DNA from: Lacisediminihabitans changchengi
Lineage (GTDB): Bacteria > Actinomycetota > Actinomycetes > Actinomycetales > Microbacteriaceae
Assembly (NCBI RefSeq): GCF_016634425.1
Contig: NZ_JAEPES010000003.1
Location: 539,298 to 603,297, forward strand
Length of the DNA stretch: 64,000 bases
Reading direction: 5' to 3'
Notes under the pieces: model-generated
What the model was told of the DNA's origin: nothing
What the model saw: the letters and a program-made list of their open reading frames with translations, nothing else
Databases searched by the model: none
In this document: positions 54,894 to 64,000 of the stretch, piece by piece
Numbering within the stretch: the first letter of the stretch is position 1
Layout of the letters: each line of letters begins with the position of its first letter
Translations under genes and position numbers: made by a program

Positions 54894-54956
54894 CCCCGCA
54901 CCGACACCCCACCCCCGCTGTCGAGGCCAGCGCTCTGAGTAGTAAAGAATGGTCAG

Positions 54957-55721
54957 ATGGCTCACAAAGCGGTAGGCATCGATATCGGCGGCACCGGGAT
55001 CAAGGGAGCCATCGTCGATGTGTCCTCGGGAAAGCTGCTCAGCCAGCGCATCAAGCTCCCGACACCGACCGGCGGCGAGCCTGACGCGATCGTGGAAACG
55101 GTGGCCACGATTCTGAGTCGCCTCGCCGCAGAAGACGAGAAGGGCATCGTCAAGAACGAGCCGGTGGGCATCTGCTTCCCCGCCGTCGTCGTGAACGGTC
55201 GCACCCTCTCCGCCGCGAACGTGTCGAAGAAGTGGATCGGCCTCGAGGCCGAGAAGCTGTTCGAGGCCGGCATCAAACGCGACATCCATTTCGTCAACGA
55301 TGCGGATGCCGCCGGCTACGCCGAGTCGGTCTACGGTGCCGCCAAGAAGAAAAAAGGCCTCGTTCTCGTCACGACGCTCGGCACCGGAATCGGCACCGCG
55401 CTGATCTACAACGGCGTACTCGTGCCGAACGCGGAACTCGGCCACCTCGAGATCAACGGCGTCGATTATGAGACCCAGGCCGCGTACTCGGCGAAGGAGC
55501 GCGAGTCGCTGTCGTGGGCCGACTGGGCCGCACGGCTGCAGGTGTACTACGACCAGCTGGTGAAGCTGTTCCACCCAGACCTGATCATCGTCGGCGGAGG
55601 TGTTTCCAAGGAGTACGAGGACTTCCTCCCGCTGCTGAAGCTGGACATCCCGATCGTTCCGGCGACGCTGCGCAACAATGCGGGCATTCTCGGTGCCGCC
55701 GCGCTCGCATCCGGAAAGTAG
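54957..55721 (+). CDS. ppgK: Polyphosphate glucokinase
   Basis: A 254-residue ROK-family kinase that phosphorylates glucose with polyphosphate (and often ATP). It has the phosphate-binding loop GIDIGGTGIKGAIVD, the catalytic Asp in HFVNDADAAGYAESVYG, the second loop VTTLGTGIGTALI and ELGHLEINGVDYE; Lys-rich KKKKG segments fit polyphosphate binding. The ATG has a TAAAGA box 8 bases upstream. Downstream a 14-bp unit TAGCAGCTGTCGTC is duplicated in tandem (55719-55746), the first copy including the stop codon. Confidence 0.93.
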   Translation: MAHKAVGIDIGGTGIKGAIVDVSSGKLLSQRIKLPTPTGGEPDAIVETVATILSRLAAEDEKGIVKNEPVGICFPAVVVNGRTLSAANVSKKWIGLEAEKLFEAGIKRDIHFVNDADAAGYAESVYGAAKKKKGLVLVTTLGTGIGTALIYNGVLVPNAELGHLEINGVDYETQAAYSAKERESLSWADWAARLQVYYDQLVKLFHPDLIIVGGGVSKEYEDFLPLLKLDIPIVPATLRNNAGILGAAALASGK

Positions 55722-55755
55722 CAGCTGTCGTCTAGCAGCTGTCGTCTGATCGGGG

Positions 55756-55793
55756 CGTTAGATTCCCTGCGGCCGACGTTAGAAAAACGTTAG
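55756..55793 (+). promoter_or_regulatory. Three CGTTAG direct repeats upstream of kdp (candidate KdpE sites)
   Basis: CGTTAG at 55756-55761, 55777-55782 and 55788-55793, spaced 21 and 11 bases start to start, that is on the same face of the helix. OmpR-family regulators such as KdpE bind direct repeats with about 11-bp spacing. They lie 93-130 bases upstream of the first small kdp gene. Confidence 0.55.
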
Positions 55794-55821
55794 GACCGCG
55801 CTCCTCCTGCTCTGACAAGGA

Positions 55822-55867
55822 TTGACTCGTCGGTGCGCTGCCGAAGTGGCAGCGCACACAGAGTCAA
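55822..55867 (+). promoter_or_regulatory. Two-stem hairpin in the kdp leader
   Basis: Outer stem TTGACTC (55822-55828) with GAGTCAA (55861-55867) and inner stem GTGCGCTGCC (55833-55842) with GGCAGCGCAC (55848-55857) around GAAGT. It ends 18 bases before the first kdp ATG, upstream of GGAGGAA. It may be an attenuator, an mRNA-stability element or, as DNA, an operator. Confidence 0.55.
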
Positions 55868-55885
55868 CCCTCGCGGAGGAACCCC

Positions 55886-55969
55886 ATGCTCGATCTCGCT
55901 TACCTCGCTGGCGTAGTGGCATTGTTTGCCATCGTCGCCCTTGTCGCCTGGGGGGTAGAGAAGCTGTGA
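55886..55969 (+). CDS. 27-residue single-helix peptide preceding kdpF
   Basis: An ORF too short for most gene finders: [17 protein letters not shown] then [10 protein letters not shown]. It is one hydrophobic helix with a short charged tail. GGAGGAA lies 5 bases before the ATG, a stronger ribosome site than those of its neighbours. Its TGA overlaps the GTG of kdpF (GTGA), so kdpF translation is coupled to it. It resembles KdpF only in being a tiny membrane peptide. A role as an extra Kdp subunit or as a coupling leader is inferred. Confidence 0.7.
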   Translation: MLDLAYLAGVVALFAIVALVAWGVEKL

Positions 55970-56055
55970 TCGTCCTCAGCATCCTCTCTGTCGTCCTCGG
56001 ATTCGCGGCACTGGTCTACCTGGTGTTCGCCCTGATCAAGCCGGAGCGTTTTTAG
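55966..56055 (+). CDS. kdpF: Potassium-transporting ATPase small subunit KdpF
   Basis: A 29-residue membrane peptide starting with GTG and ending [12 protein letters not shown], which matches the conserved KdpF C-terminus (LxxALxxPERF). KdpF stabilises the KdpABC complex. Its start overlaps the preceding small ORF by four bases, and its TAG stop overlaps the GTG of kdpA by one base. Confidence 0.85.
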   Translation: MIVLSILSVVLGFAALVYLVFALIKPERF

Positions 56056-57731
56056 TGAGCAACATCTGGCTCTTCGTCTTCACCATGCTCACTCTCGTGG
56101 TGATTCTCGGCCTCATCTACCGCCCCCTGGGCGATTACATGGCCATGGTCTACACGAGCAAGAAAGACCTCAAAGTCGAGCGTGGCTTCTATCGCATCAT
56201 CGGGGTGAACCCGCACTCCAGTCAGACCTGGGCCGTGTACCTGCGCAGCGTTCTGGCATTCTCCGCGCTGGGCGTGCTCCTCGTCTATGGAGTGCAGCGC
56301 CTCCAGCAGTTCTTGCCATACTCCCTCGGCCTGCCGCCGGTGGAGCAGAGCCTGGCGTGGAACACCGCGATCTCCTTCGTCACCAACACCAACTGGCAGT
56401 CGTACTCGCCTGAGGTGACCATGGGCTACACGGTGCAGCTGGTCGCTCTGGCGGTGCAGAACTTCGTCTCTTCCGCCGTCGGCATCGCGATCGCCATTGC
56501 GCTCATCCGCGGGCTCGCCGCACGTCGCAGTCTGACCATCGGAAACTTCTGGGTGGACCTGACGCGCGGTACGGTGCGCATCCTGCTGCCGCTGTCGGTA
56601 TTCGCCGCCATCGTGCTGCTGGTCAGCGGGGTCGTGCAGAACTTCGACGGCTTCCAGCACTTCACCTCGATCGCCGGTAGTGCTGTGACGGTTCCCGGTG
56701 GCCCGGTCGCCTCGCAGGAAGCGATCAAGATTCTCGGAACCAACGGTGGCGGGTTCTTCAACGTGAACTCCGCCCACCCCTTCGAGAACCCGAATGGGTG
56801 GACCAACCTGTTCGAGATCGTGCTGATGCTCGCCATCCCCTTCGCCCTCACCCGCACCTTTGGTCGGATGGTCGGCGACGTGCGACAGGGCTACGCGCTC
56901 CTGTCGGCGATGGGCCTGATCTGGATCGTCTCTGCGGCGTTGTTGACGCTGCTCGAATCGGTCGGACACGGCACCGCCTCACAGTTGGCCGGCGGCGCGA
57001 TGGAAGGCAAGGAAACCCGATTCGGCATCGTCGATTCGACCATCTTCGCCACCAGTAGCACCGCCACCTCCACCGGTGCCGTCAACTCGATGCACGACAG
57101 TTTCACCGCTCTCGGCGGCGGACTGGCCATGCTGAACATGATGCTCGGCGAGGTCGCCCCCGGCGGCGTCGGTTCTGGTCTCTACGGCATCCTCATCATG
57201 GCGATCGTTGCGGTATTCGTCGCCGGCCTGATGGTGGGGCGTACGCCGGAATACCTCGGCAAGAAGATCGGTGCCCGCGAGATCAAGCTCGCGAGCCTGT
57301 ACATCCTGATCACGCCGACCATCGTCCTGGCCGGTACCGCCCTCAGCTTCGCGATACCGGCGGTGCGCTCATCCGTCGTCGGCACGTCGTTGGCAAACCC
57401 GGGGCTGCACGGCTTCTCTGAGGTGTTGTACGCCTTCACCTCGGCCGGCAATAACAACGGATCCGCCTTCGCCGGCCTCACCGCCAGCACCCCGTGGTTC
57501 GACACTGCACTCGGGGTGGCGATGCTCCTCGGACGCTTCCTGCCGATCGTGTTCGTGCTCGCCCTGGCTGGTTCTTTCGCCGCTCAGGACAAGATCCCGG
57601 TCACCGCAGGCACGCTGCCCACGCACCGCCCGCAGTTCGTCGGCCTGCTGATCGGCGTCATCCTGATCGTCTCAGCACTCACCTACCTCCCCGTTCTCGC
57701 TCTCGGCCCGTTGGCAGAAGGACTCAACTAA
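56055..57731 (+). CDS. kdpA: Potassium-transporting ATPase subunit KdpA
   Basis: A 558-residue, ten-helix channel-like subunit that selects K+. The four pore-type loops are present, for example [47 protein letters not shown] and [14 protein letters not shown], which carry the selectivity filter glycines. The start is GTG directly overlapping the kdpF stop. It acts with KdpB and KdpC in the inner membrane for high-affinity uptake at low external potassium. Confidence 0.96.
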   Translation: MSNIWLFVFTMLTLVVILGLIYRPLGDYMAMVYTSKKDLKVERGFYRIIGVNPHSSQTWAVYLRSVLAFSALGVLLVYGVQRLQQFLPYSLGLPPVEQSLAWNTAISFVTNTNWQSYSPEVTMGYTVQLVALAVQNFVSSAVGIAIAIALIRGLAARRSLTIGNFWVDLTRGTVRILLPLSVFAAIVLLVSGVVQNFDGFQHFTSIAGSAVTVPGGPVASQEAIKILGTNGGGFFNVNSAHPFENPNGWTNLFEIVLMLAIPFALTRTFGRMVGDVRQGYALLSAMGLIWIVSAALLTLLESVGHGTASQLAGGAMEGKETRFGIVDSTIFATSSTATSTGAVNSMHDSFTALGGGLAMLNMMLGEVAPGGVGSGLYGILIMAIVAVFVAGLMVGRTPEYLGKKIGAREIKLASLYILITPTIVLAGTALSFAIPAVRSSVVGTSLANPGLHGFSEVLYAFTSAGNNNGSAFAGLTASTPWFDTALGVAMLLGRFLPIVFVLALAGSFAAQDKIPVTAGTLPTHRPQFVGLLIGVILIVSALTYLPVLALGPLAEGLN

Positions 57732-57733
57732 CC

Positions 57734-59884
57734 ATGTCCACCACACTCATCAGCCCCACCAACAGCGGGGCAAGCGGGGACACCCCCACCCGAAAGACCG
57801 CGTCGGCGTTCAGCGCCGGTCAGCTCGTCGCGAGCATCCCCGGTGCGCTGCGCAAGCTCGACCCGCGCACCATGTGGCGCAATCCGGTCATGTTCGTCGT
57901 CGAGATCGGCGCCGCACTGACCACGGTGCTGGCGATCGCGCAGCCCTTCGTCGGTGACGCCTCCACGTCGACTGCGTCTCCCACCTCCCTCGCGTTCATC
58001 TGGGCCATCGCGGTCTGGCTTTGGCTCACCGTGGTGTTCGCCAACATGGCCGAGGCCGTCGCCGAAGGCCGCGGCAAGGCACAGGCGAAGAGCCTGCGCG
58101 AGAGTCGCACCAGCACCATGGCCAACGTGGTCGACGGCTATGACCCGAAGACGGATGCCGCAGCTCTGCGCAGCACGATGGTGCAGCGCGCCTCGGCAGA
58201 ACTCACCCTCGGCGACATCGTGGTGGTGACCGCCGGGGAGTCGATCCCGGGCGACGGAGACATCGTCTGGGGAATCGCCTCCGTCGACGAGTCCGCCATC
58301 ACCGGGGAGTCGGCTCCGGTCGTTCGCGAATCCGGCGGTGACCGCAGCGCTGTCACCGGTGGCACCCGGGTGCTCTCCGACCGTATCGTGGTGCAGATCA
58401 CCAGCAAGCCCGGTGAGACCTTCGTCGACCGAATGATCGCCCTGGTCGAGGGCGCCTCCCGGCAGAAGACGCCGAACGAGATCGCGCTGAACATCCTGCT
58501 GGCAAGCCTCACGATCATCTTCGTGGTCGTCGTGCTGATCATCAATCCGATCGCCAGCTACTCCAACGCCACACAGAGCGTGCCCGTGCTGGTAGCGCTG
58601 CTGGTCTGCCTGATCCCGACCACCATCGGTGCTCTGCTTTCTGCGATCGGCATCGCCGGAATGGACCGACTCGTGCAGCACAACGTGCTCGCCATGTCGG
58701 GCCGTGCCGTCGAGGCAGCGGGAGATGTGACCACCCTGTTGCTCGACAAGACCGGCACCATCACCTACGGCAACCGTCGCGCCGCCGAGTTCGCTCCCGT
58801 CAGCGGGGTGAGCCTCGAACGTCTGGCCCGTGCTGCGGCGACCTCATCGCTCAGCGACCCGACGCCAGAGGGAAAGTCGGTGCTCGACCTGGCTCACGAG
58901 CTAGGGTTCACCATTCCCACCGAGGTCACGGGCGAGGTCGTTCCGTTCACTGCTCAGACCAGAATGTCGGGAGTCGACTACGCGGACGGCAGCCAGGTGC
59001 GCAAGGGCGCCGGATCGCAGGTCGCAGCCTGGACCGGGGTGACCGACGTCAAGATCCAGCATGAGCTCGACGCCATCGTCACCCGCATCTCGGAGGCCGG
59101 CGGCACCCCGCTGGTCGTCGCCGAGCGAACGGCTGAGGGGACGGCATCCGTTCTGGGTGTCATCTATCTGAAAGACGTCGTGAAGACCGGCCTGGCCGAG
59201 CGCTTCGCCGACCTGCGGCGGATGGGCATCCGCACGGTGATGATCACGGGTGACAACCCCCTCACCGCGAAGGCCATCGCCGCGGAGGCCGGTGTCGACG
59301 ACTTCCTCGCCGAGGCGACGCCGGAAGACAAGATGGAGCTGATCAAGAAGGAGCAGCAGGGCGGCAACCTCGTCGCAATGACCGGAGACGGCACCAACGA
59401 TGCCCCGGCACTCGCGCAGGCAGACGTCGGCGTCGCGATGAACACCGGAACGTCGGCCGCGAAAGAGGCCGGCAACATGGTTGACCTCGACTCCGACCCG
59501 ACGAAACTCATCGACATCGTGGCCATCGGCAAGCAGTTGCTGATCACCCGCGGATCGCTGACCACCTTCTCGATTGCCAACGACGTGGCCAAGTATTTCG
59601 CGATCATCCCCGCGATGTTCGTGGCCAGCTACCCGGGACTCGCCGCGCTGAACTTCATGCAGCTGCACTCCCCCGCCTCGGCGATCCTGTCCGCGGTCGT
59701 GTTCAACGCACTGATCATCATCGTGCTGATCCCGTTGGCCCTGCGCGGCGTGAAGTACAGAGCGTCGAGCGTTTCCAAGATCCTCAGTCGCAATCTGTGG
59801 ATCTACGGTGTCGGCGGGCTCATCGCGCCGTTCATCGGCATCAAGATCATCGACCTCGTGATCTCGCTGATCCCCGGTTTCTAA
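57734..59884 (+). CDS. kdpB: Potassium-transporting ATPase subunit KdpB
   Basis: A 716-residue P-type ATPase that energises KdpA. The phosphorylated Asp338 lies in [12 protein letters not shown]; other motifs are the actuator [10 protein letters not shown], the nucleotide-binding [39 protein letters not shown] and the hinge [21 protein letters not shown]. About 50 N-terminal residues are low-complexity. The ATG at 57734 lies just after the kdpA stop; an open frame upstream overlaps kdpA and is not used. Confidence 0.97.
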   Translation: MSTTLISPTNSGASGDTPTRKTASAFSAGQLVASIPGALRKLDPRTMWRNPVMFVVEIGAALTTVLAIAQPFVGDASTSTASPTSLAFIWAIAVWLWLTVVFANMAEAVAEGRGKAQAKSLRESRTSTMANVVDGYDPKTDAAALRSTMVQRASAELTLGDIVVVTAGESIPGDGDIVWGIASVDESAITGESAPVVRESGGDRSAVTGGTRVLSDRIVVQITSKPGETFVDRMIALVEGASRQKTPNEIALNILLASLTIIFVVVVLIINPIASYSNATQSVPVLVALLVCLIPTTIGALLSAIGIAGMDRLVQHNVLAMSGRAVEAAGDVTTLLLDKTGTITYGNRRAAEFAPVSGVSLERLARAAATSSLSDPTPEGKSVLDLAHELGFTIPTEVTGEVVPFTAQTRMSGVDYADGSQVRKGAGSQVAAWTGVTDVKIQHELDAIVTRISEAGGTPLVVAERTAEGTASVLGVIYLKDVVKTGLAERFADLRRMGIRTVMITGDNPLTAKAIAAEAGVDDFLAEATPEDKMELIKKEQQGGNLVAMTGDGTNDAPALAQADVGVAMNTGTSAAKEAGNMVDLDSDPTKLIDIVAIGKQLLITRGSLTTFSIANDVAKYFAIIPAMFVASYPGLAALNFMQLHSPASAILSAVVFNALIIIVLIPLALRGVKYRASSVSKILSRNLWIYGVGGLIAPFIGIKIIDLVISLIPGF

Positions 59885-59913
59885 GCCACAACCTTCGTAA
59901 GGAAATCACAATC

Positions 59914-60510
59914 ATGGCCTCACAACGCGGCATTACCAGGCAGTACTGGGTCGCACTCCGCGCGCTGATCGTCTTGACGGTCGTGCTCGGCATCGGCTAC
60001 CCGCTCGTCATCACCGGCATCGGTCTCCTCGCACCAGCACAGGCACACGGCGCGCTGGTGCAGGTCGACGGCAAGACTGTCGGCTCGAGCCTCATCGGCC
60101 AGAGCTTTGCCGACAAAAAGGGCAAGGCTCTCCCGCAGTGGTTCCAGTCGCGACCGTCCGCCACCGGTGACGACGGCGGAGCGTCCAGCGGCAGCAACCA
60201 GGGCCCCGAGAACCCGGACCTGATCAAGGCCATCAAGGAACGCCGTGCGGCGATCGCCAAGCTCGATGGTGTCGACCCGGCGTCGATCCCTGCCGACGCC
60301 CTCACGGCATCCGCCTCGGGAATCGATCCGCACATCAGCCCCGAGTACGCTCGTGAGCAGGTGGCGCGCGTCGCCGAAACACGCGGTCTCAAGGAGTCGG
60401 ATGTCGCAGCCCTCGTCGAGGCGCACGTGCAGGCTCCGGTGCTCGGCTACCTCAGCTACCCCACCGTCAATGTGCTGGAGCTCAACATCGCTCTCAGCAA
60501 GCTGGGCTGA
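59914..60510 (+). CDS. kdpC: Potassium-transporting ATPase subunit KdpC
   Basis: A 198-residue subunit with one N-terminal transmembrane helix (about 16-36, ALIVLTVVLGIGYPLVITGIG) and an extracytoplasmic domain with GSSLIGQSF, FQSRPSA, SGSNQGPENP, ASGIDPHISPEYAREQVARVA and LGYLSYPTVNVLELNIAL, all conserved in KdpC. GTAAGGAA precedes the ATG. It follows kdpB by 29 bases. Confidence 0.95.
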   Translation: MASQRGITRQYWVALRALIVLTVVLGIGYPLVITGIGLLAPAQAHGALVQVDGKTVGSSLIGQSFADKKGKALPQWFQSRPSATGDDGGASSGSNQGPENPDLIKAIKERRAAIAKLDGVDPASIPADALTASASGIDPHISPEYAREQVARVAETRGLKESDVAALVEAHVQAPVLGYLSYPTVNVLELNIALSKLG

Positions 60511-60525
60511 GCGAATGGCAATTAA

Positions 60526-63048
60526 GTGACCGAGGGATTCCTCAAGGTCTATCTGGGCGCTGCGCCCGGAGTCGGCAAAACATTCTCGATGCTCGAGGAG
60601 GGACGCCGGCTCCGGGAGCAGGGCCTTGACGTCGTGGTCGGACTCGTCGAAACGCACGGGCGCTCGGGCACCGCCTCGATGCTCGAAGGTCTGGAAGTTC
60701 TTCCCCGCCGCCGGGTCTCGCACCGTGAGGTGGATCTCGAGGAGATGGACATCCACGCGCTGATCGCGCGAGCTCCGCAATGGGCACTGGTGGACGAGTT
60801 GGCCCACAGCAATGCCCCCGGGTCGGAGAATTCGAAACGCTGGCAGGATGTCCGGCGGTTGTTGGACGCGGGAATCAACGTCCTCTCGACGGTCAACATC
60901 CAACACATCGAATCTCTCAATGACGTCGTGCAGTCGATCACCGGGGTGGTGCAGCGTGAGACCATTCCCGATTCCGTGCTGCGCTCTGCCGACCAGATCG
61001 AGGTCGTCGACCTGGCGCCCGAAGCACTGCGGGCCAGGCTCGCCGGCGGAGACGTGTACCCGGCAGGAACCATCGACGCGGCCCTCAGCAACTATTTCCG
61101 GCTCGGCAACCTCACCGCTCTGCGCGAACTCGCGTTGCTCTGGCTGGCCGATGAGGTGGATGTCGCGCTCCAGGCTTATCGCGACGGTCACGGTATCCGC
61201 GGCAAATGGGAGGCCCGTGAGCGGGTCGTGGTGGCACTGCCGGGCGGCAGTGAGGGAGAAACGCTCATCCGTCGGGGCGCTCGAATCGCCGCCCGCACGA
61301 GCGGCGGCCAGCTGCTCGCTCTCCATGTGTCGAGTCCCGACGGTCTCGCCGAGTCCGACCCCGGCGCCCTCGCGCAACAGCGCGCACTCGTCGAAAGCCT
61401 CGGCGGGACCTATCACCAGGTGGTCGGCGACAGCACGCCGACAGCGCTCGTAGAGTTCGCCCGCGCGGTGAATGCGACTCAGCTGGTCATCGGGGTCAGC
61501 CGGCGGAGCCGACTCACCGCATTCCTCACCGGGCAGGGAATCGGTGCGACGGTCATCCGTGCGTCGGGCGACATCGACGTGCACATCGTGTCCCACGCCG
61601 CTGCCGGAACGCTGCAACTTCCTCGCTCGCGCGGTTCGCTCACCTGGAAACAGCGGCTGTTGGGTTTCGCGGTCACTGTGCTGGTCACCCCGCTCCTCAC
61701 GCTGTTCCTGACGCTGGTGCGTCGTCCAGAAGCGCTGGTGAGCGACGTGCTCGCGTTTCAACTTTTGGTTGTCATCGTCGCCCTGGTCGGGGGACTCTGG
61801 CCCGCGGTGACGGCGGCGGTGATCGCGGGGTTCTGCCTCGACTTCTTCTTCGTCGTGCCCTTCTACACGGTGCGGATCGCCGACCCTGCGCATCTCGTCA
61901 CGCTGCTGATCTTCTTGCTGGTGGGTGTGCTTGTGTCACTCGTGGTCGACAGATCGGCCAGCCGCAGCCGGGCGGCACGGAGGTCCGCTGCCGAAGCCGA
62001 GACGCTCGCGACCGTGGCCGGCAGCATCATCCGGGGTGAGAACGCGGTGGAGGCACTGGCGAACCGGTTGCGTGAGGTGTTCGGGATGGCGAGTGTGGTC
62101 ATCCGTTCGAAGGATGCCGTACTGTTCGAGTCCGGCGCCGTTGCTGCCGGACCGCGCACCCCCAACCGCACCCCCAACCGCACCGTCGTCGCCCTCAGCG
62201 AGGGCGGACAGATCATCCTCACCGGGCGCGAGTTGCTTGCCTCCGATGGACGCATTCTCGACGCCTTCGTGGCGCAGATCGATGCGGCGCTGGAACAGCG
62301 CGACCTGCGCGAACAGGCGCAGGGCATACGTCCGCTGGAGGAGGCCGATCGGCTTCGGACCGCCCTGCTCGCCGCGGTCGGGCACGATCTGCGCACGCCG
62401 CTGTCGTCGGCAACCGCTGCGGTCTCCAGCCTGCGAGCAACGGATGTGCGCTGGAGCGAGCAGGACCGCGACGAACTGCTGGAGACTGCGGAAGTATCCC
62501 TGCACCGCCTCGCCGATCTGGTAGCCGACCTGCTCGACGCTAGTCGACTGCAGGCCGGCGTGCTGCCGATCTCGCTCAGCACCGTGGGCATGGACGAGAT
62601 TGCGCCGCTCGCTCTCGATGAGCTGGGCCTTGCCAGCGGTCAGGTAGTGGTCGACGTTCCGGCAAGCCTTCCCGAGGTTCGGTGCGATCCGGCGTTGGTA
62701 CAGCGCGTGATTGTGAATCTTGTCAGCAACGCTCTGCGCTACTCCCCCGTCAGCACTCCGCCACTCGTCACGGCAAGTTCGTTCGGAGACCGCGTCGAGC
62801 TGCGCGTCATCGATCGCGGACCCGGCATTCCCCCGGCCGCTCGGGCGGAGGCCTTCCAACCGTTCCAGCGACTCGGGGACACCGACAACACCACCGGCAT
62901 CGGTCTCGGTCTTGCACTGTCCAATGGCTTCATGACGGCGATGGGGGGCAGCTTGCAGGCCGAGGACACCCCCGGTGGAGGTCTCACCATGGTCGTCTCC
63001 CTTCCGATCGCGGCGTCCGCTGTCGTTTCTCCGGCGAGGACTTCCTGA
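60526..63048 (+). CDS. kdpD: Sensor histidine kinase KdpD
   Basis: An 840-residue turgor/potassium sensor. The N-terminal KdpD domain has the Walker A motif LGAAPGVGKTFSML (about 7-20) and Walker B-like ALVDELAHSNAPGSENSKRWQDV; a universal-stress-protein domain follows (about 245-365), then four transmembrane helices (DUF4118, about 395-480), a GAF-like region and the kinase core with His620 in VGHDLRTPLSSA and the ATP motifs NALRYSP and GPGIPPAAR. It starts with GTG, with no strong ribosome site, and its TGA overlaps the kdpE ATG. Confidence 0.95.
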   Translation: MTEGFLKVYLGAAPGVGKTFSMLEEGRRLREQGLDVVVGLVETHGRSGTASMLEGLEVLPRRRVSHREVDLEEMDIHALIARAPQWALVDELAHSNAPGSENSKRWQDVRRLLDAGINVLSTVNIQHIESLNDVVQSITGVVQRETIPDSVLRSADQIEVVDLAPEALRARLAGGDVYPAGTIDAALSNYFRLGNLTALRELALLWLADEVDVALQAYRDGHGIRGKWEARERVVVALPGGSEGETLIRRGARIAARTSGGQLLALHVSSPDGLAESDPGALAQQRALVESLGGTYHQVVGDSTPTALVEFARAVNATQLVIGVSRRSRLTAFLTGQGIGATVIRASGDIDVHIVSHAAAGTLQLPRSRGSLTWKQRLLGFAVTVLVTPLLTLFLTLVRRPEALVSDVLAFQLLVVIVALVGGLWPAVTAAVIAGFCLDFFFVVPFYTVRIADPAHLVTLLIFLLVGVLVSLVVDRSASRSRAARRSAAEAETLATVAGSIIRGENAVEALANRLREVFGMASVVIRSKDAVLFESGAVAAGPRTPNRTPNRTVVALSEGGQIILTGRELLASDGRILDAFVAQIDAALEQRDLREQAQGIRPLEEADRLRTALLAAVGHDLRTPLSSATAAVSSLRATDVRWSEQDRDELLETAEVSLHRLADLVADLLDASRLQAGVLPISLSTVGMDEIAPLALDELGLASGQVVVDVPASLPEVRCDPALVQRVIVNLVSNALRYSPVSTPPLVTASSFGDRVELRVIDRGPGIPPAARAEAFQPFQRLGDTDNTTGIGLGLALSNGFMTAMGGSLQAEDTPGGGLTMVVSLPIAASAVVSPARTS

Positions 63049-63728
63049 TGCGAATTCTCGTGGTCGACGACGATGCGCAGATCCTCAAGGCGTTGCGGAT
63101 CAACCTCGCCGCGCGCGGCTACGACGTCTCGCTGGCGCGCTCGGGACCCGAAGCTCTCGACGTCGCGGCGAAGACCAAACCGGAACTCGTGCTGCTCGAT
63201 CTCGGGCTCCCGGGGTTCAGCGGAATTCGGGTGATCGAGGGCTTGCGCGGCTGGACCGAGGTGCCGATCCTCGTGGTCAGCGGGCGATCGGATTCTGCGG
63301 ACAAAGTCGATGCTCTCGACGCCGGAGCCGACGACTATGTGACCAAGCCGTTCGCGATCGACGAGCTGTTGGCGCGCATCCGTGCGCTGAGCCGTCGGGC
63401 GACCACCGAGCCGGATGAGCCGGTCACCAGTTTCGGTGACGTGGTGGTCGATCTCGCCGGGCACACCGTCACCAAGGCGGGCGAGCCGGTGAAGCTGACG
63501 CCGACGGAGTGGCACATTCTCGAGGTACTCGTGCGCAACCCGAGGCGGTTGGTCACCAAGCACCTTCTGCTCACTTCGGTGTGGGGTCCCGGGTACGAGA
63601 AGGAAGACGGATACCTGCGGCTCTACCTCGCCCAGCTGCGCAAAAAGCTCGAACCAGAGCCGTCGAGACCCCGGTACCTGCTGACCGAACCGGGTATGGG
63701 CTACCGCTTTGCGCCGGATGCCGGGTGA
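63048..63728 (+). CDS. kdpE: Response regulator KdpE
   Basis: A 226-residue OmpR-family regulator. The receiver domain has the acidic pair VVDDD, the phospho-acceptor Asp51 in LVLLDLGLPG and the Lys in DYVTKPF. The winged-helix domain (about 130-225) has LTPTEWHILEVLVRNP and GYLRLYLAQLRKKLEPEPSRPRYLLTEPGMGYRF. It is the cognate partner of KdpD and probably binds the CGTTAG repeats upstream of kdpF. Confidence 0.96.
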   Translation: MRILVVDDDAQILKALRINLAARGYDVSLARSGPEALDVAAKTKPELVLLDLGLPGFSGIRVIEGLRGWTEVPILVVSGRSDSADKVDALDAGADDYVTKPFAIDELLARIRALSRRATTEPDEPVTSFGDVVVDLAGHTVTKAGEPVKLTPTEWHILEVLVRNPRRLVTKHLLLTSVWGPGYEKEDGYLRLYLAQLRKKLEPEPSRPRYLLTEPGMGYRFAPDAG

Positions 63729-63872
63729 TCTAGGGTCCGGTCCGGTCCGGTTCGGAGTTGTTGGGCTCGGCGCGTCAGTTTCGCCCCCAAGGCGAGAACC
63801 TGCTATCGCCCTACCCCACGCTGACTCCGCTGCCGCCCGCCGCTGGGCCGTCACCGGGCTGTCACTGGGCTG

Positions 63873-64000
63873 TCACTCGACCAGCATGAGCTTTCCTCCT
63901 CGTCTGGGTGTTTGGTCGGGGTCGATCCAGGGTGGCGGGATGAAATACGGCACCTGCTCCCGAAGTTGGATTTCCCACCCGTCGTCGTGGATGCGGTGGT
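63873..64000 (-). CDS. C-terminal end of an HNH endonuclease / DUF222-type protein (partial)
   Basis: A minus-strand frame open to the window edge ends HRIHDDGWEIQL..., then PPPWIDPDQTPRRGGKLMLVE. The IHDDGWE and PPPWIDPxxTPRR pattern is the usual C-terminus of the abundant actinobacterial DUF222-HNH endonuclease-like proteins. The 5' part, including the HNH motif, lies outside the window, so the call rests on about 40 residues. The 144 bases between it and kdpE hold only short GGGCTGTCAC direct repeats. Confidence 0.65.
   Translation of the reverse strand, partial: HRIHDDGWEIQLREQVPYFIPPPWIDPDQTPRRGGKLMLVE

Noticed and set aside
55822..55867. A ydaO-type c-di-AMP riboswitch before kdp
   Set aside because: The element is a simple two-stem hairpin of 46 bases; the riboswitch needs a larger pseudoknotted fold with conserved internal loops that are not seen here.

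Overview
The window is about 64 kb of high-GC chromosome from an actinobacterium, most likely a member of the Microbacteriaceae (Micrococcales). The inference rests on gene content: SepH, proteins of the actinobacterial DUF3093, DUF3159, DUF3710, DUF4191 and DUF4193 families, GlnE with two type I glutamine synthetases, polyphosphate glucokinase and a RpoD-type sigma factor with a long Lys/Ala/Pro/acidic N-terminus. No rRNA, tRNA, CRISPR array, insertion sequence or prophage was seen. Most genes are housekeeping and densely packed.

Layout. 1-2400: end of a thiolase gene fused tail-to-head with a fatty-acid oxidation multienzyme. 2400-3930: a small islet with a lone AbiEi-DUF559 protein between two hairpin elements that share the same arms. 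3931-5330: MerR regulator and aldo/keto reductase with a clear operator. 5394-14400: dxs, aconitase, DUF3159, DUF3710, dUTPase, DUF3093, DUF4193 and SepH. 14491-22294: phosphodiesterase-like protein, topoisomerase IV subunits ParC and ParE, DUF952 protein and carboxylesterase. 22550-26479: zinc-ribbon protein, two degenerate alanine racemase homologues, an ATP-grasp protein and a CofE-like ligase. 26632-32209: principal sigma factor, MFS transporter, PAC2 protein and leucyl aminopeptidase. 32357-35268: dihydrolipoamide dehydrogenase and E2. 35338-38250: membrane pseudokinase, DUF4191 and RDD proteins. 38386-49490: glutamine synthetase 1, an exopolysaccharide locus (hyaluronan-synthase-like GT2, GH26, UDP-glucose dehydrogenase), GlnE and glutamine synthetase 2. 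49606-55721: NAD synthetase, two glycosyltransferases, methionine aminopeptidase and polyphosphate glucokinase. 55886-63728: a complete kdpFABC-kdpDE potassium system. The window ends in the 3' end of an HNH/DUF222-type gene.

The most striking point is at 22832-24576. Two overlapping genes encode alanine-racemase-like proteins with complementary losses. One keeps the PLP-lysine barrel but lacks the catalytic-tyrosine loop. The other keeps the tyrosine loop but has lost the PLP lysine and most of the barrel. Because alanine racemase builds each active site from two subunits, the pair looks like an obligate heterodimer. A divergent ATP-grasp ligase and a CofE-like ligase beside it suggest a D-amino-acid incorporation pathway, possibly for the unusual group B peptidoglycan of this family. 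That last step is inference.

Other notable points are a well-formed GlnR box before glnA, a synthase-dependent exopolysaccharide operon, an extra 27-residue membrane peptide before kdpF, and at least fourteen genes whose -10 hexamer lies only 6-7 bases before the start codon, which implies leaderless mRNAs.
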